The notes under the pieces: generated by a model
What the model was told of the DNA's origin: nothing
Database searches by the model: none
The model's input: only the letters and a program-made list of their open reading frames with translations
From: Rhizobiaceae bacterium
GTDB lineage: Bacteria > Pseudomonadota > Alphaproteobacteria > Rhizobiales > Rhizobiaceae
Direction of reading: 5' to 3'
NCBI GenBank assembly: GCA_913776675.1
Contig: CAJYRE010000306.1
Span: 1 to 6,458, forward strand
Length of the DNA stretch: 6,458 nucleotides
In this document: positions 1 through 6,458 of the stretch, one piece after another
Layout of the letters: every line of letters starts with the position of its first letter
How positions within the stretch are numbered: position 1 is the stretch's first letter
Position numbers and translations under genes: made by a program

Positions 1-145
1 GAACGGACAAGCTGAAGTGGGAAGGCTTGCAGCCCGCGCACTTCTGGATAAGCTGGCAGGCAGCCACGAGCCGGATGGTATCCATCTGATCAAACCGGAA
101 ATGCGGATTCGCCAATCCACCGGGCCGATCAAACATCGAGATTGA
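1..145 (+). CDS. LacI-family transcriptional regulator, C-terminal fragment (partial)
   Basis: An open frame enters from the left edge (first full codon at base 2) and stops at a TGA at 143-145, giving 47 residues. The end, with LIKPEMRIRQSTGP followed by a short basic tail, matches the usual close of LacI/GalR repressors, where the last strand of the sugar-binding-protein-like domain carries an 'R-x-S-T/C' motif. The preceding helix (AARALLDKLAG) fits the helix before it. The DNA-binding domain lies outside the window, so ligand and operator cannot be judged. The stop is only 12 bp before the dehydrogenase start, which suggests one transcript and perhaps control of that gene. The family call rests on a short tail and could be wrong in detail. 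Confidence 0.75.
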   Translation, partial: NGQAEVGRLAARALLDKLAGSHEPDGIHLIKPEMRIRQSTGPIKHRD

Positions 146-157
146 TAGAGGGCGATT

Positions 158-1120
158 ATGAGCGCTGATAAACCCGTTATTCTGGTCCTTGGCAAAATGC
201 ATCCGCGTGTGCTGGAGCGGTTGGCTCCGGTCTGTGAGGTCTTGCGCATCGCCCCGGGTCAGTCGGTGGACTTGAGCGCGGCCGATCTGGCCCGTGTCAC
301 CGGCATTGCCGTCGCTGGCAGCGTATCAAAAGCGTTGATGGATACCTTGCCCAACCTGCAAATCATTGCCAATTTTGGCGTCGGCTATGATGGCGTCGAT
401 GTTGAGGCCGCGGCCAAGCGCGGCATTATCGTGACCAACACCCCAGAGGTGCTGGACGATGAAGTGGCGGACACCACCATTGCGCTTTTGCTCAACACGC
501 TTCGGCAATTTTACACGGCGGAGCGCTATCTGCGTGAAGGCCGTTGGGAGAAGGAAGGCCCGTTTCCGCTTTCTCCACTGTCTTTGCGCGGTCGTCACGT
601 GGGGCTTTATGGTTTGGGGCGGATTGGCGGTGAAATTGCCAGCCGTCTGGAGCCGTTCAAGGTCAAGATCAGCTATCATACCCGCAAGCCAAAGCCGGGC
701 GTTTCCTATACCTATCAGCCAACCTTGCAGGCCTTGGCCGAGAGCGTGGATACGCTCATCTGCATCGTGCCCAAAACCCCTGAAACCCATAGGGCCATTG
801 ATGCCGATATTCTGAAGGCGCTCGGGCCGAATGGCGTGCTGATCAATGTCGGTCGTGGCTGGAGCGTGGACGATGCGGCGCTGATTGCTGCCCTCAAAGA
901 TGGTACCATCGCTGCCGCTGGCCTTGATGTGTTCTATGACGAGCCGAAAGTGCCGTCAGACTATCTCGATCTGCCCAACGTATCGCTTTTGCCGCACGTG
1001 GCCTCGGCCTCGGTGCATACCCGCAACGCCATGGCCGATCTGGTGGTGGACAATCTGATTGGTTGGTTTGACAATGGTGTGGTGAAAACGCCGGTGCCGG
1101 AAACGCCTGTAAAAGGGTGA
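158..1120 (+). CDS. D-isomer-specific 2-hydroxyacid dehydrogenase (glyoxylate/hydroxypyruvate reductase-like)
   Basis: A complete 320-residue cytoplasmic oxidoreductase of the D-2-hydroxyacid dehydrogenase family, which reduces 2-oxoacids such as glyoxylate or hydroxypyruvate to D-2-hydroxyacids. An N-terminal substrate domain carries the FGVGYDGVD loop (73-81). The Rossmann domain starts near 145 with GLGRIG (152-157) as the GxGxxG dinucleotide motif. The catalytic set is complete: Arg233 in NVGRG, Glu262 in DEP and His280 in LPHVAS. Basic Arg176-Lys177 after the second strand (YHTRK) suggests NADP(H) preference, an inference from family knowledge. Length is normal. The start is supported by AGAGGG at 147-152, five bases before ATG. 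It follows the LacI-type gene by 12 bp, so induction by its own substrate or a sugar acid is plausible. Related alternatives are hydroxyphenylpyruvate reductase and 2-ketogluconate reductase; the exact substrate cannot be read from sequence. Confidence 0.9.
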   Translation: MSADKPVILVLGKMHPRVLERLAPVCEVLRIAPGQSVDLSAADLARVTGIAVAGSVSKALMDTLPNLQIIANFGVGYDGVDVEAAAKRGIIVTNTPEVLDDEVADTTIALLLNTLRQFYTAERYLREGRWEKEGPFPLSPLSLRGRHVGLYGLGRIGGEIASRLEPFKVKISYHTRKPKPGVSYTYQPTLQALAESVDTLICIVPKTPETHRAIDADILKALGPNGVLINVGRGWSVDDAALIAALKDGTIAAAGLDVFYDEPKVPSDYLDLPNVSLLPHVASASVHTRNAMADLVVDNLIGWFDNGVVKTPVPETPVKG

Positions 1121-1385
1121 GTGGCGGGCCTATATTGTTGATTGTTTAAAGTCGTGCCAGAGGTACCTCCCCCTCAAGGGGGGAGAGCGACCCGGAGTCG
1201 GCCTTTTGCTCTTCTTTTGGTCATCGATCGAGTTGCGATGTTAAGAGGAACTGAGCGGATACCCCATCTCATCTCCCCCCTTGTGGGGGAGATGCCCGGC
1301 AGGGCAGAGGGGGTAAGCGGCGCAGGAAATCACTGACGATTTTTACAGTGGTAAGTCTTCAGAAGAACACTATCCCCCCAATGAC
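1121..1385. other. Intergenic region between convergent genes, no gene
   Basis: This 265-bp stretch separates the plus-strand dehydrogenase from the minus-strand PuuD-like gene, so it should hold the ends of both transcripts. Most of it is the palindromic mosaic element annotated separately. To its right a weak inverted pair, GTAAGTC (1351-1357) and GACTTAC (1383-1389), brackets the stop of the minus-strand gene, and TTACAGT occurs twice (1343-1349 and 1386-1392). Neither pair is followed by a clear T tract, so I do not call a classical terminator. The GC-rich hairpins of the repeat are the best candidates for ending transcription. Confidence 0.6.
1166..1318. repeat. RIME/Bru-RS-like intergenic palindromic mosaic repeat
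   Basis: Two similar modules lie about 100 bp apart in the same orientation. Left: CTCCCCC (1167-1173) pairs with GGGGGAG (1179-1185), then CGAC/GTCG (1188-1191/1197-1200) forms a small hairpin. Right: CATCTCCCCC (1270-1279) pairs perfectly over 10 bp with GGGGGAGATG (1285-1294), then TGCCC/GGGCA (1293-1297/1302-1306) forms a second small hairpin, followed by AGAGGGGG. This pattern of a C5/G5 stem-loop next to a 'CCCGGCAGGG' stem-loop is, from memory, characteristic of short non-coding repeats found in many copies between genes in Rhizobium, Agrobacterium, Mesorhizobium and Brucella. Translating it gives the familiar spurious peptide SPLVGEMPGRAEG. Exact family name and ends are inferred. Confidence 0.7.
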
Positions 1386-2141
1386 TTACAGTTTCGAGGC
1401 AGCATATTCCCGCGTTGCCGCGCCAAAGGCTTCAAACAGCGCACGCGATGGCGCATCCGACTCGGCCCAATATTCCGGGTGCCATTGCACGCCCACGGCA
1501 AAGCCCTTGGCATCGATGACCGACACGGCCTCAACCGTGCCATCTTCGGCAAAGGCTTCCGCTTGCAAGCGCGGGGCGAGGTCGGAAATGGCTTGGCGGT
1601 GCAGGGAATTGATCTGGAATGTGCCTGCCGTTCCCAGATAGCGGGCAATGCAGGAGCCTTCCTCGACCTTTACCGGCTGACGGATGGCATAGGCTTCATC
1701 GCGGTTTTCGGTGGGGGGCTTGCGGTGGTCCCAATTGCCGGGTTCTTCCTGAATTTCGGTTGCCAGCGTGCCGCCCAATGCCACATTCAGCTCCTGAATG
1801 CCCCGGCAGATGGCCAAAAGCGGAATGCCGCGCTCGATGGCGCGGCGGATCAAGGGCAGCGATGTGGCATCGCGGGCCGGATCAAACGGGCCATGCCGTT
1901 CCGTGGCTTCCACACCATACAAGGATGGGTGAACATTGCTGGGCGAGCCGGAAATCACCACACCATCCACCCGATCCAGCACCGCATCAATATCGGCCCC
2001 GCTTTCCAGCGCTGGCACCAGAATGGGCATGGCATCGGCCACCTTCAGGGTTGCGTTGACATATTGATCAACGACGCAGTGGTAATTGGTTCCGCTGACA
2101 TCTTTGAAATCGGCAGGAATGGCGACGAGGGGCTTTGGCAT
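1386..2141 (-). CDS. Gamma-glutamyl-gamma-aminobutyrate hydrolase-family protein (peptidase C26, PuuD-like)
   Basis: A 251-residue class I glutamine amidotransferase-like hydrolase of the PuuD/peptidase C26 group, whose members cleave gamma-glutamyl amides such as gamma-Glu-GABA in putrescine breakdown, releasing glutamate. Visible motifs are a VVISGSPSNVHPSLYG oxyanion region (61-76), the nucleophile elbow AICRGIQELN with Cys112, the family motif INSLHRQAI (177-185), and VGVQWHPE with His221 and Glu223, so the Cys-His-Glu triad is intact. No signal peptide or membrane segment. I start at the ATG at 2141 because the family begins directly with a strand like PLVAIPADF. In-frame codons at 2168 and 2219 add a tail without family features, and none of the three has a strong ribosome site (the best is GGAA upstream of 2141). 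No aminotransferase or PuuA-like ligase is visible nearby, so the real gamma-glutamyl substrate is unknown. It diverges from the TRAP receptor gene. Confidence 0.88.
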   Translation of the reverse strand: MPKPLVAIPADFKDVSGTNYHCVVDQYVNATLKVADAMPILVPALESGADIDAVLDRVDGVVISGSPSNVHPSLYGVEATERHGPFDPARDATSLPLIRRAIERGIPLLAICRGIQELNVALGGTLATEIQEEPGNWDHRKPPTENRDEAYAIRQPVKVEEGSCIARYLGTAGTFQINSLHRQAISDLAPRLQAEAFAEDGTVEAVSVIDAKGFAVGVQWHPEYWAESDAPSRALFEAFGAATREYAASKL

Positions 2142-2402
2142 GACAGGATTCCGAAAAGGATAGGCCATATGGACTGGAATGGAAGTTGTTCTTGCCTTGT
2201 TTGAAAATGAAGTCAACAATAGAATCTATCAGAGAGAAAAGTGGGCTGGCTTTCCTGAAAAGCCAAATGAAAGCAAAAGAATTTCGCGTTTGTCCGACTC
2301 TACCTGAACCTGATAAACTGAAGTGCCATAGCCTTGACAACATTGGTTGGGACATGTGGATTTGCCTGTCATGTGGTTTGCGGCATGGCTATCTGGATAC
2401 GC

Positions 2403-3559
<1,157 letters not shown>

Positions 3560-3602
3560 AGTCTGTCGCGTTCTCAACAAACCGACAGACTCTCCATTTT
3601 TT
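3560..3602 (+). terminator. Probable rho-independent terminator of the TRAP receptor gene
   Basis: AGTCTGTCG (3560-3568), directly after the stop codon, pairs perfectly with CGACAGACT (3583-3591) across a 14-base loop. Six T residues follow at 3597-3602 after a five-base gap. The long loop and the gap make it weaker than a textbook example, but its position after the stop and before the convergent hutF supports the call. On the opposite strand only a short T run follows the stem, so it probably works mainly rightward. Confidence 0.6.
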
Positions 3603-3653
3603 GCTTCAGTGTGTCGGATCCAGAAAACCGGCATCCACTTTGCTGGAAATTCT

Positions 3654-5003
3654 CTAAAAAGCAGCCATCAACTCGCGCATAACAACCGCAAACCGGGCAG
3701 CAACCTGCTCTTTTGCTCTGTGCTGTCCGGCTTCCACCTGTTTTACGCCACCTGTCCAGACGCAATCGATTGTTGCGCCATTGGCAAAAATGAAGCTGTC
3801 CAGATGTTGATCCTCCCTCAAGCCAAGCCCATGGCGCGGCTTTAAACTCATCAGATCAGCAGACCTGCCCACCGTCAAACCACTCTCTGCCATCAAGGCC
3901 GCAGCGCCACCTACAACTGCACCATCAAACAGCGACCGTCCCGTGGAGCCACCGGGTTGTGCGATGACATTGCGGGCGCGATGGCTCAGGCGTTGCGAAT
4001 ATTCCAACTGGCGCAGCTCATCCGCAATGCCAATCAGAATATTGGAATCCGACCCCACACCAAAGCGCCCGCCTGCCTTGAGAAACGCCTCGGCATTGAA
4101 TGTGCCATCGCCCAGATTGGCCTCAGTGATCGGGCAAAGTCCGGCGATGGCACCGCTTTTTGCCATGCGCACCGTTTCATCATCCGTCATGTGGGTGGCA
4201 TGGATCAGGCACCAACGATCGGTCAGCGCGGCATTGTCCAGCAACCATTCGACGGGGCGCTTGCCCGACCATGCCACGCAATCCTCCACTTCCTTCACCT
4301 GTTCGGCCACATGAATATGGATGGGGCCATCGAAAGAAAGCTGTTGCAAGGCAGAGAGTTGTTCTGGTGTGACAGCCCGCAGGCTGTGGGGCGCAATACC
4401 TGTGATGCTGGCGGGCAAACGTGATGCCGCTTTTTTCGCCCCCTCCAACAGCTCCGCAAAACCATCGAGATCATGGATAAACCGCCGCTGACCTTCATTG
4501 GGAGCCAGACCACCAAAGCCGGAATGGGCATAGAAGACCGGCAGCAGCGTGAGGCCAATGCCGGTCTCTTCCGCCGCTCCCACAATCCGCTCCGCCATCT
4601 CGGCGCGGTTACTGTATGGGCTACCGTCCCGGTCGTGGTGGAGATAATGAAACTCACCCACCCGGTCAAAACCTGCTTCCAGCATTTCCACATAAAGCTG
4701 GGCGGCAATGGCCTGCATCTGCTCCGGACTCATGGTCAGGGCAAAGCGATACATCACCGTGCGCCAACTCCAGAAGCTGTCACTATCGGGACCGCGCAAT
4801 TCCGCCAGACCCGCCATGCCGCGTTGAAAGGCGTGGCTGTGCAGATTGGCCATTGTAGGCAAAAGAATCTCGTGCCGCTCATCGCCCGCTTTGGCTTCAA
4901 CACCCTGCTCAATGGCGGAAATTTTGCGGTCTTTCAGCGTCAGTCGCACATCCTTGGCCCAGCCATCTGGCAGCAGCGCCTGTTTTGCGTGGAGTGTCGT
5001 CAT
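3654..5003 (-). CDS. hutF: Formimidoylglutamate deiminase (HutF)
   Basis: A 449-residue cytoplasmic zinc amidohydrolase that converts N-formimino-L-glutamate and water to N-formyl-L-glutamate and ammonia in histidine breakdown. The metal and catalytic residues are all present: His55 and His57 in NLHSHAFQR, His231 and Glu234 in HIHVAEQ, His268 in CLIHATHM, and Asp319 in GVGSDSN. Each is one position before the numbers I recall for the Pseudomonas enzyme. Other family marks are the FWSWRTVMYRF segment (77-87) and the GEFHYLHHD region (116-124). Length is typical. I start at the ATG at 5003, with a strong GAGGGG site five bases upstream; an in-frame ATG at 5018 would translate through that site. 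The gene diverges from hutI across a 108-bp control region. Its presence indicates the five-step route, which needs a formylglutamate hydrolase (HutG) not seen here. Confidence 0.96.
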   Translation of the reverse strand: MTTLHAKQALLPDGWAKDVRLTLKDRKISAIEQGVEAKAGDERHEILLPTMANLHSHAFQRGMAGLAELRGPDSDSFWSWRTVMYRFALTMSPEQMQAIAAQLYVEMLEAGFDRVGEFHYLHHDRDGSPYSNRAEMAERIVGAAEETGIGLTLLPVFYAHSGFGGLAPNEGQRRFIHDLDGFAELLEGAKKAASRLPASITGIAPHSLRAVTPEQLSALQQLSFDGPIHIHVAEQVKEVEDCVAWSGKRPVEWLLDNAALTDRWCLIHATHMTDDETVRMAKSGAIAGLCPITEANLGDGTFNAEAFLKAGGRFGVGSDSNILIGIADELRQLEYSQRLSHRARNVIAQPGGSTGRSLFDGAVVGGAAALMAESGLTVGRSADLMSLKPRHGLGLREDQHLDSFIFANGATIDCVWTGGVKQVEAGQHRAKEQVAARFAVVMRELMAAF

Positions 5004-5008
5004 GCCTT

Positions 5009-5014
5009 CCCCTC
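5009..5014 (-). promoter_or_regulatory. Ribosome binding site that fixes the hutF start
   Basis: Read on the minus strand, the run GAGAGGGGAAGG (5016-5005) is followed by one base and the ATG at 5003. The GAGGGG core is five bases from this ATG. The alternative ATG at 5018 has only A/T-rich sequence (GATAGAAA) before it. Confidence 0.75.
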
Positions 5015-5026
5015 TCATTTTCTATC

Positions 5027-5079
5027 TTGCGCCTCGATCTATTAAGTATATACATAATAGGAAAATCGATGAGGCGCAA
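5027..5079. promoter_or_regulatory. Divergent hutF/hutI promoter region with outer inverted repeat
   Basis: TTGCGCCTC (5027-5035) is repeated as its exact complement GAGGCGCAA (5071-5079), and GAT/ATC (5036-5038/5065-5067) continues the symmetry after a three-base bulge. Each arm offers a -35-like TTGCGC pointing inward: rightward at 5027-5032 and leftward at 5079-5074. Sixteen bp from the rightward one is TATACA (5049-5054), and 17 bp from the leftward one is TATGTA (5056-5051). Both -10 boxes are weak matches and lie inside the central operator. Back-to-back, overlapping promoters for hutI(H) and hutF are therefore plausible but inferred. Confidence 0.45.
5039..5060. promoter_or_regulatory. 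Candidate HutC operator (22-bp inverted repeat)
   Basis: The core GTATATAC (5046-5053) is flanked by CTATTA (5039-5044) and TAATAG (5055-5060), making a 22-bp inverted repeat with a single mismatched pair (A/A at 5045 and 5054). HutC, the GntR-family repressor that responds to urocanate, binds, as I recall from Klebsiella and Pseudomonas, sites built on TGTA-N2-TACA. The centre here, AGTATATACA, differs from that only at 5045, the very position that breaks the symmetry. One operator between hutF and hutI could repress both directions. hutC itself is not in the window. Confidence 0.65.
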
Positions 5080-5111
5080 CGTCGCCTGAGCCATAATAAC
5101 GAGGGATCAGC

Positions 5112-6332
5112 ATGACAGATCGGGATCGCATTTTGACCAATGCGCGGTTGGCAACCCTCAATCCGCAGCTCCCAGGCCTCGGCATCATTGAGGACGGCGC
5201 GCTGATGATGCGAGATGGACAGATTGTCTATGCTGGCCCGATGAGCGAGCTACCCATCAACCTGCTCAACACAGCAGAGATCACCGATTGCGAAGGTCGC
5301 TGGATCACCCCCGGCCTGGTGGATTGCCACACCCATCTGGTTCATGCAGGCAACCGCGCCCATGAATTTGAAATGCGCTTGTCCGGTGCCAGCTATGAGG
5401 AAATTGCACGCGCTGGTGGCGGCATTGTCTCCTCCGTCTCCAAGGTCCGCGCGGCCAGCGAAGCGGACTTGCTGCGCGAAACTCTGCCGCGTCTGGATGC
5501 GCTGCTGGCCGAAGGTGTAACCACGGTTGAGGTCAAATCCGGCTATGGGTTGACGGTGCAAGACGAGCTGAAAATGCTGCGGGCTGCACGACAGCTTGGC
5601 GATAAACGGCCCGTGTCCATCACCACCACCTATCTCGGTGCTCATGCCACGCCCGCAGACTATAAAGGCCGCAATGATGATTTTATCCGCGAGGTGGTGC
5701 TTCCGGGCTTAAACGCTGCCCACGCTGAGCATCTGGTCGATGCCGTGGACGGGTTTTGCGAAGGCATTGCCTTTTCACCCGATGACATGCGTGTGGTGTT
5801 TGATGCGGCAACTGCTTTGGGCCTGCCGCTGAAACTGCATGCTGATCAGCTTTCCAATCTCTCCGGTGCAGCCCTTGCCGCAGAATATGGTGCGCTCTCC
5901 GCCGATCATCTGGAATATACCGATGCGGTCGGCGCAAAAGCCATGGCAGAGGCAGGCACGGTTGCTGTGCTGCTGCCCGGTGCCTTTTACTTTATCCGCG
6001 AAACGAAAAAGCCGCCGATTGATCTCTTTCGCCAGCACGGCACCAAAATGGCGCTGGCGACCGACAACAACCCCGGCACCTCACCGCTCACCTCGCTGCT
6101 GCTGACCATGAATATGGGAGCCACCCTGTTTGGGATGACGGTGGAGGAATGCATCGCAGGCGTCACCCGCGAGGCCGCACGCGCATTGGGTCGGCTGGAT
6201 GAAATTGGCACGCTGGAGGCCGGAAAATCGGCGGACCTTGCCATCTGGAATATTTCTGAACTGTCTGAGCTTGTCTACCGCATGGGCTTTAACCCGCTTC
6301 ATGCGCGGGTATGGCGCGGTCAAGACACATAA
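5112..6332 (+). CDS. hutI: Imidazolonepropionase (HutI)
   Basis: A complete 406-residue cytoplasmic metal-dependent amidohydrolase that opens the ring of 4-imidazolone-5-propionate to give N-formimino-L-glutamate, the substrate of HutF encoded next door. Metal ligands and catalytic residues are visible: His73 and His75 in [12 protein letters not shown], His178 in YLGAHATP, His243 in LKLHADQ, His266 in SADHLEY, and Asp318 in ATDNNPGT. Tyr145 in VEVKSGYGL and Arg82 fit the substrate pocket. Gln246 takes the place of a glutamate found in the Bacillus enzyme; I recall this as the usual proteobacterial form. A small beta domain is formed by the N-terminal ~65 residues and the C-terminal [14 protein letters not shown] strands. 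Start supported by GAGGGA at 5101-5106. hutH follows after 15 bp, so the two are almost certainly co-transcribed. Confidence 0.97.
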   Translation: MTDRDRILTNARLATLNPQLPGLGIIEDGALMMRDGQIVYAGPMSELPINLLNTAEITDCEGRWITPGLVDCHTHLVHAGNRAHEFEMRLSGASYEEIARAGGGIVSSVSKVRAASEADLLRETLPRLDALLAEGVTTVEVKSGYGLTVQDELKMLRAARQLGDKRPVSITTTYLGAHATPADYKGRNDDFIREVVLPGLNAAHAEHLVDAVDGFCEGIAFSPDDMRVVFDAATALGLPLKLHADQLSNLSGAALAAEYGALSADHLEYTDAVGAKAMAEAGTVAVLLPGAFYFIRETKKPPIDLFRQHGTKMALATDNNPGTSPLTSLLLTMNMGATLFGMTVEECIAGVTREAARALGRLDEIGTLEAGKSADLAIWNISELSELVYRMGFNPLHARVWRGQDT

Positions 6333-6336
6333 CAAC

Positions 6337-6342
6337 AAGGGG
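6337..6342 (+). promoter_or_regulatory. Ribosome binding site of hutH
   Basis: AAGGGG lies five bases before the ATG at 6348, in the 15-bp gap after the hutI stop. No promoter or terminator fits in that gap, which supports translation of hutH from the hutI transcript. Confidence 0.7.
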
Positions 6343-6347
6343 CCACT

Positions 6348-6458
6348 ATGACCATTACCCTTCACCCCGGCTCCGTGCCGCTGGCTGATCTGGCCAAGAT
6401 TTACTGGAAGGGCGAACCTGCCGTTCTGGACCGCAGCTTTGACGCGGGCATTGAGCGG
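6348..6458 (+). CDS. hutH: Histidine ammonia-lyase (HutH), N-terminal fragment (partial)
   Basis: An open frame of 37 codons starts at 6348 and runs off the right edge. Its N-terminus, [20 protein letters not shown], followed by [11 protein letters not shown], matches the start of rhizobial histidine ammonia-lyases, which remove ammonia from histidine to give urocanate. The MIO-forming Ala-Ser-Gly triad and the rest of the catalytic core lie beyond the window. The call rests on this N-terminal resemblance and on its place 15 bp after hutI, the standard hutIH arrangement. Urocanate made by this enzyme is the expected inducer that would release HutC from the candidate operator upstream of hutI. 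Confidence 0.93.
   Translation, partial: MTITLHPGSVPLADLAKIYWKGEPAVLDRSFDAGIER

Noticed and set aside
1142..1336. 64-codon plus-strand frame in the intergenic region
   Set aside because: Its C-terminal part, SPLVGEMPGRAEG, is the translation of the palindromic repeat, and there is no ribosome site or family resemblance.
1351..1389. GTAAGTC/GACTTAC inverted pair around the PuuD-like stop as a terminator
   Set aside because: Only 7-bp A/T-rich arms, a 25-base loop and no following T tract.
1479..2204. 241-codon plus-strand frame opposite the PuuD-like gene
   Set aside because: Antisense shadow of a gene with an intact catalytic triad; composition is His/Gly/Ile-rich without domain motifs.
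2348..2365. Possible sigma-54 promoter (TGG...TTTGC) upstream of the TRAP receptor
   Set aside because: The GG and GC elements are 15 bases apart rather than the required 12, and TGGCAC is not matched.
5003..5018. Longer HutF start at the ATG at 5018 (adds MRGEG)
   Set aside because: The added codons are the GAGAGGGGAAGG ribosome site for the ATG at 5003, and no site precedes 5018.
4473..5045. 190-codon plus-strand frame opposite hutF, reaching into the hut control region
   Set aside because: Antisense shadow of hutF, no recognisable domain.

Overview
The window looks like chromosomal DNA of a rhizobial alphaproteobacterium (Agrobacterium/Allorhizobium/Rhizobium type). The evidence is a histidine-utilisation cluster with a formimidoylglutamate deiminase (HutF), protein sequences that read like rhizobial orthologues, and an intergenic palindromic repeat of the kind scattered through Rhizobiales genomes. 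The genus is inferred. I saw no mobile element, RNA gene or CRISPR array.

Layout: (1) 1-1120, plus strand: the C-terminal tail of a LacI-type regulator, then 12 bp later a complete D-2-hydroxyacid dehydrogenase, probably one operon. (2) 1121-1385: a non-coding stretch between convergent genes, holding a RIME/Bru-RS-like mosaic of GC-rich hairpins. (3) 1386-2141, minus strand: a class I glutamine amidotransferase-like hydrolase of the PuuD (gamma-glutamyl-GABA hydrolase) family. (4) 2142-2452: a divergent intergenic region with several short repeats. (5) 2453-3559, plus strand: a Tat-exported TRAP receptor closely resembling the 2-oxoacid receptor TakP, without membrane subunits beside it and followed by a likely terminator. 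(6) 3654-5003, minus strand: hutF. (7) 5004-5111: a divergent control region with nested inverted repeats, probably a HutC operator. (8) 5112-6458, plus strand: hutI, then the start of hutH, which runs off the window.

How the genes work together: HutH deaminates histidine to urocanate, HutU (not in view) makes imidazolonepropionate, HutI opens it to formiminoglutamate, and HutF deiminates that to formylglutamate, which HutG (not in view) would split into glutamate and formate. This is the five-step hut route. The PuuD-like hydrolase would also release glutamate or an amino acid from a gamma-glutamyl compound, and the TRAP receptor would bring in 2-oxoacids, so the neighbourhood reads as carbon/nitrogen scavenging. 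Only the hut link is firm.

I found no clearly new system. The most useful observations are the nested symmetric hutF/hutI control region, the orphan TRAP receptor with a changed segment near its ligand pocket, and the repeats in its leader.
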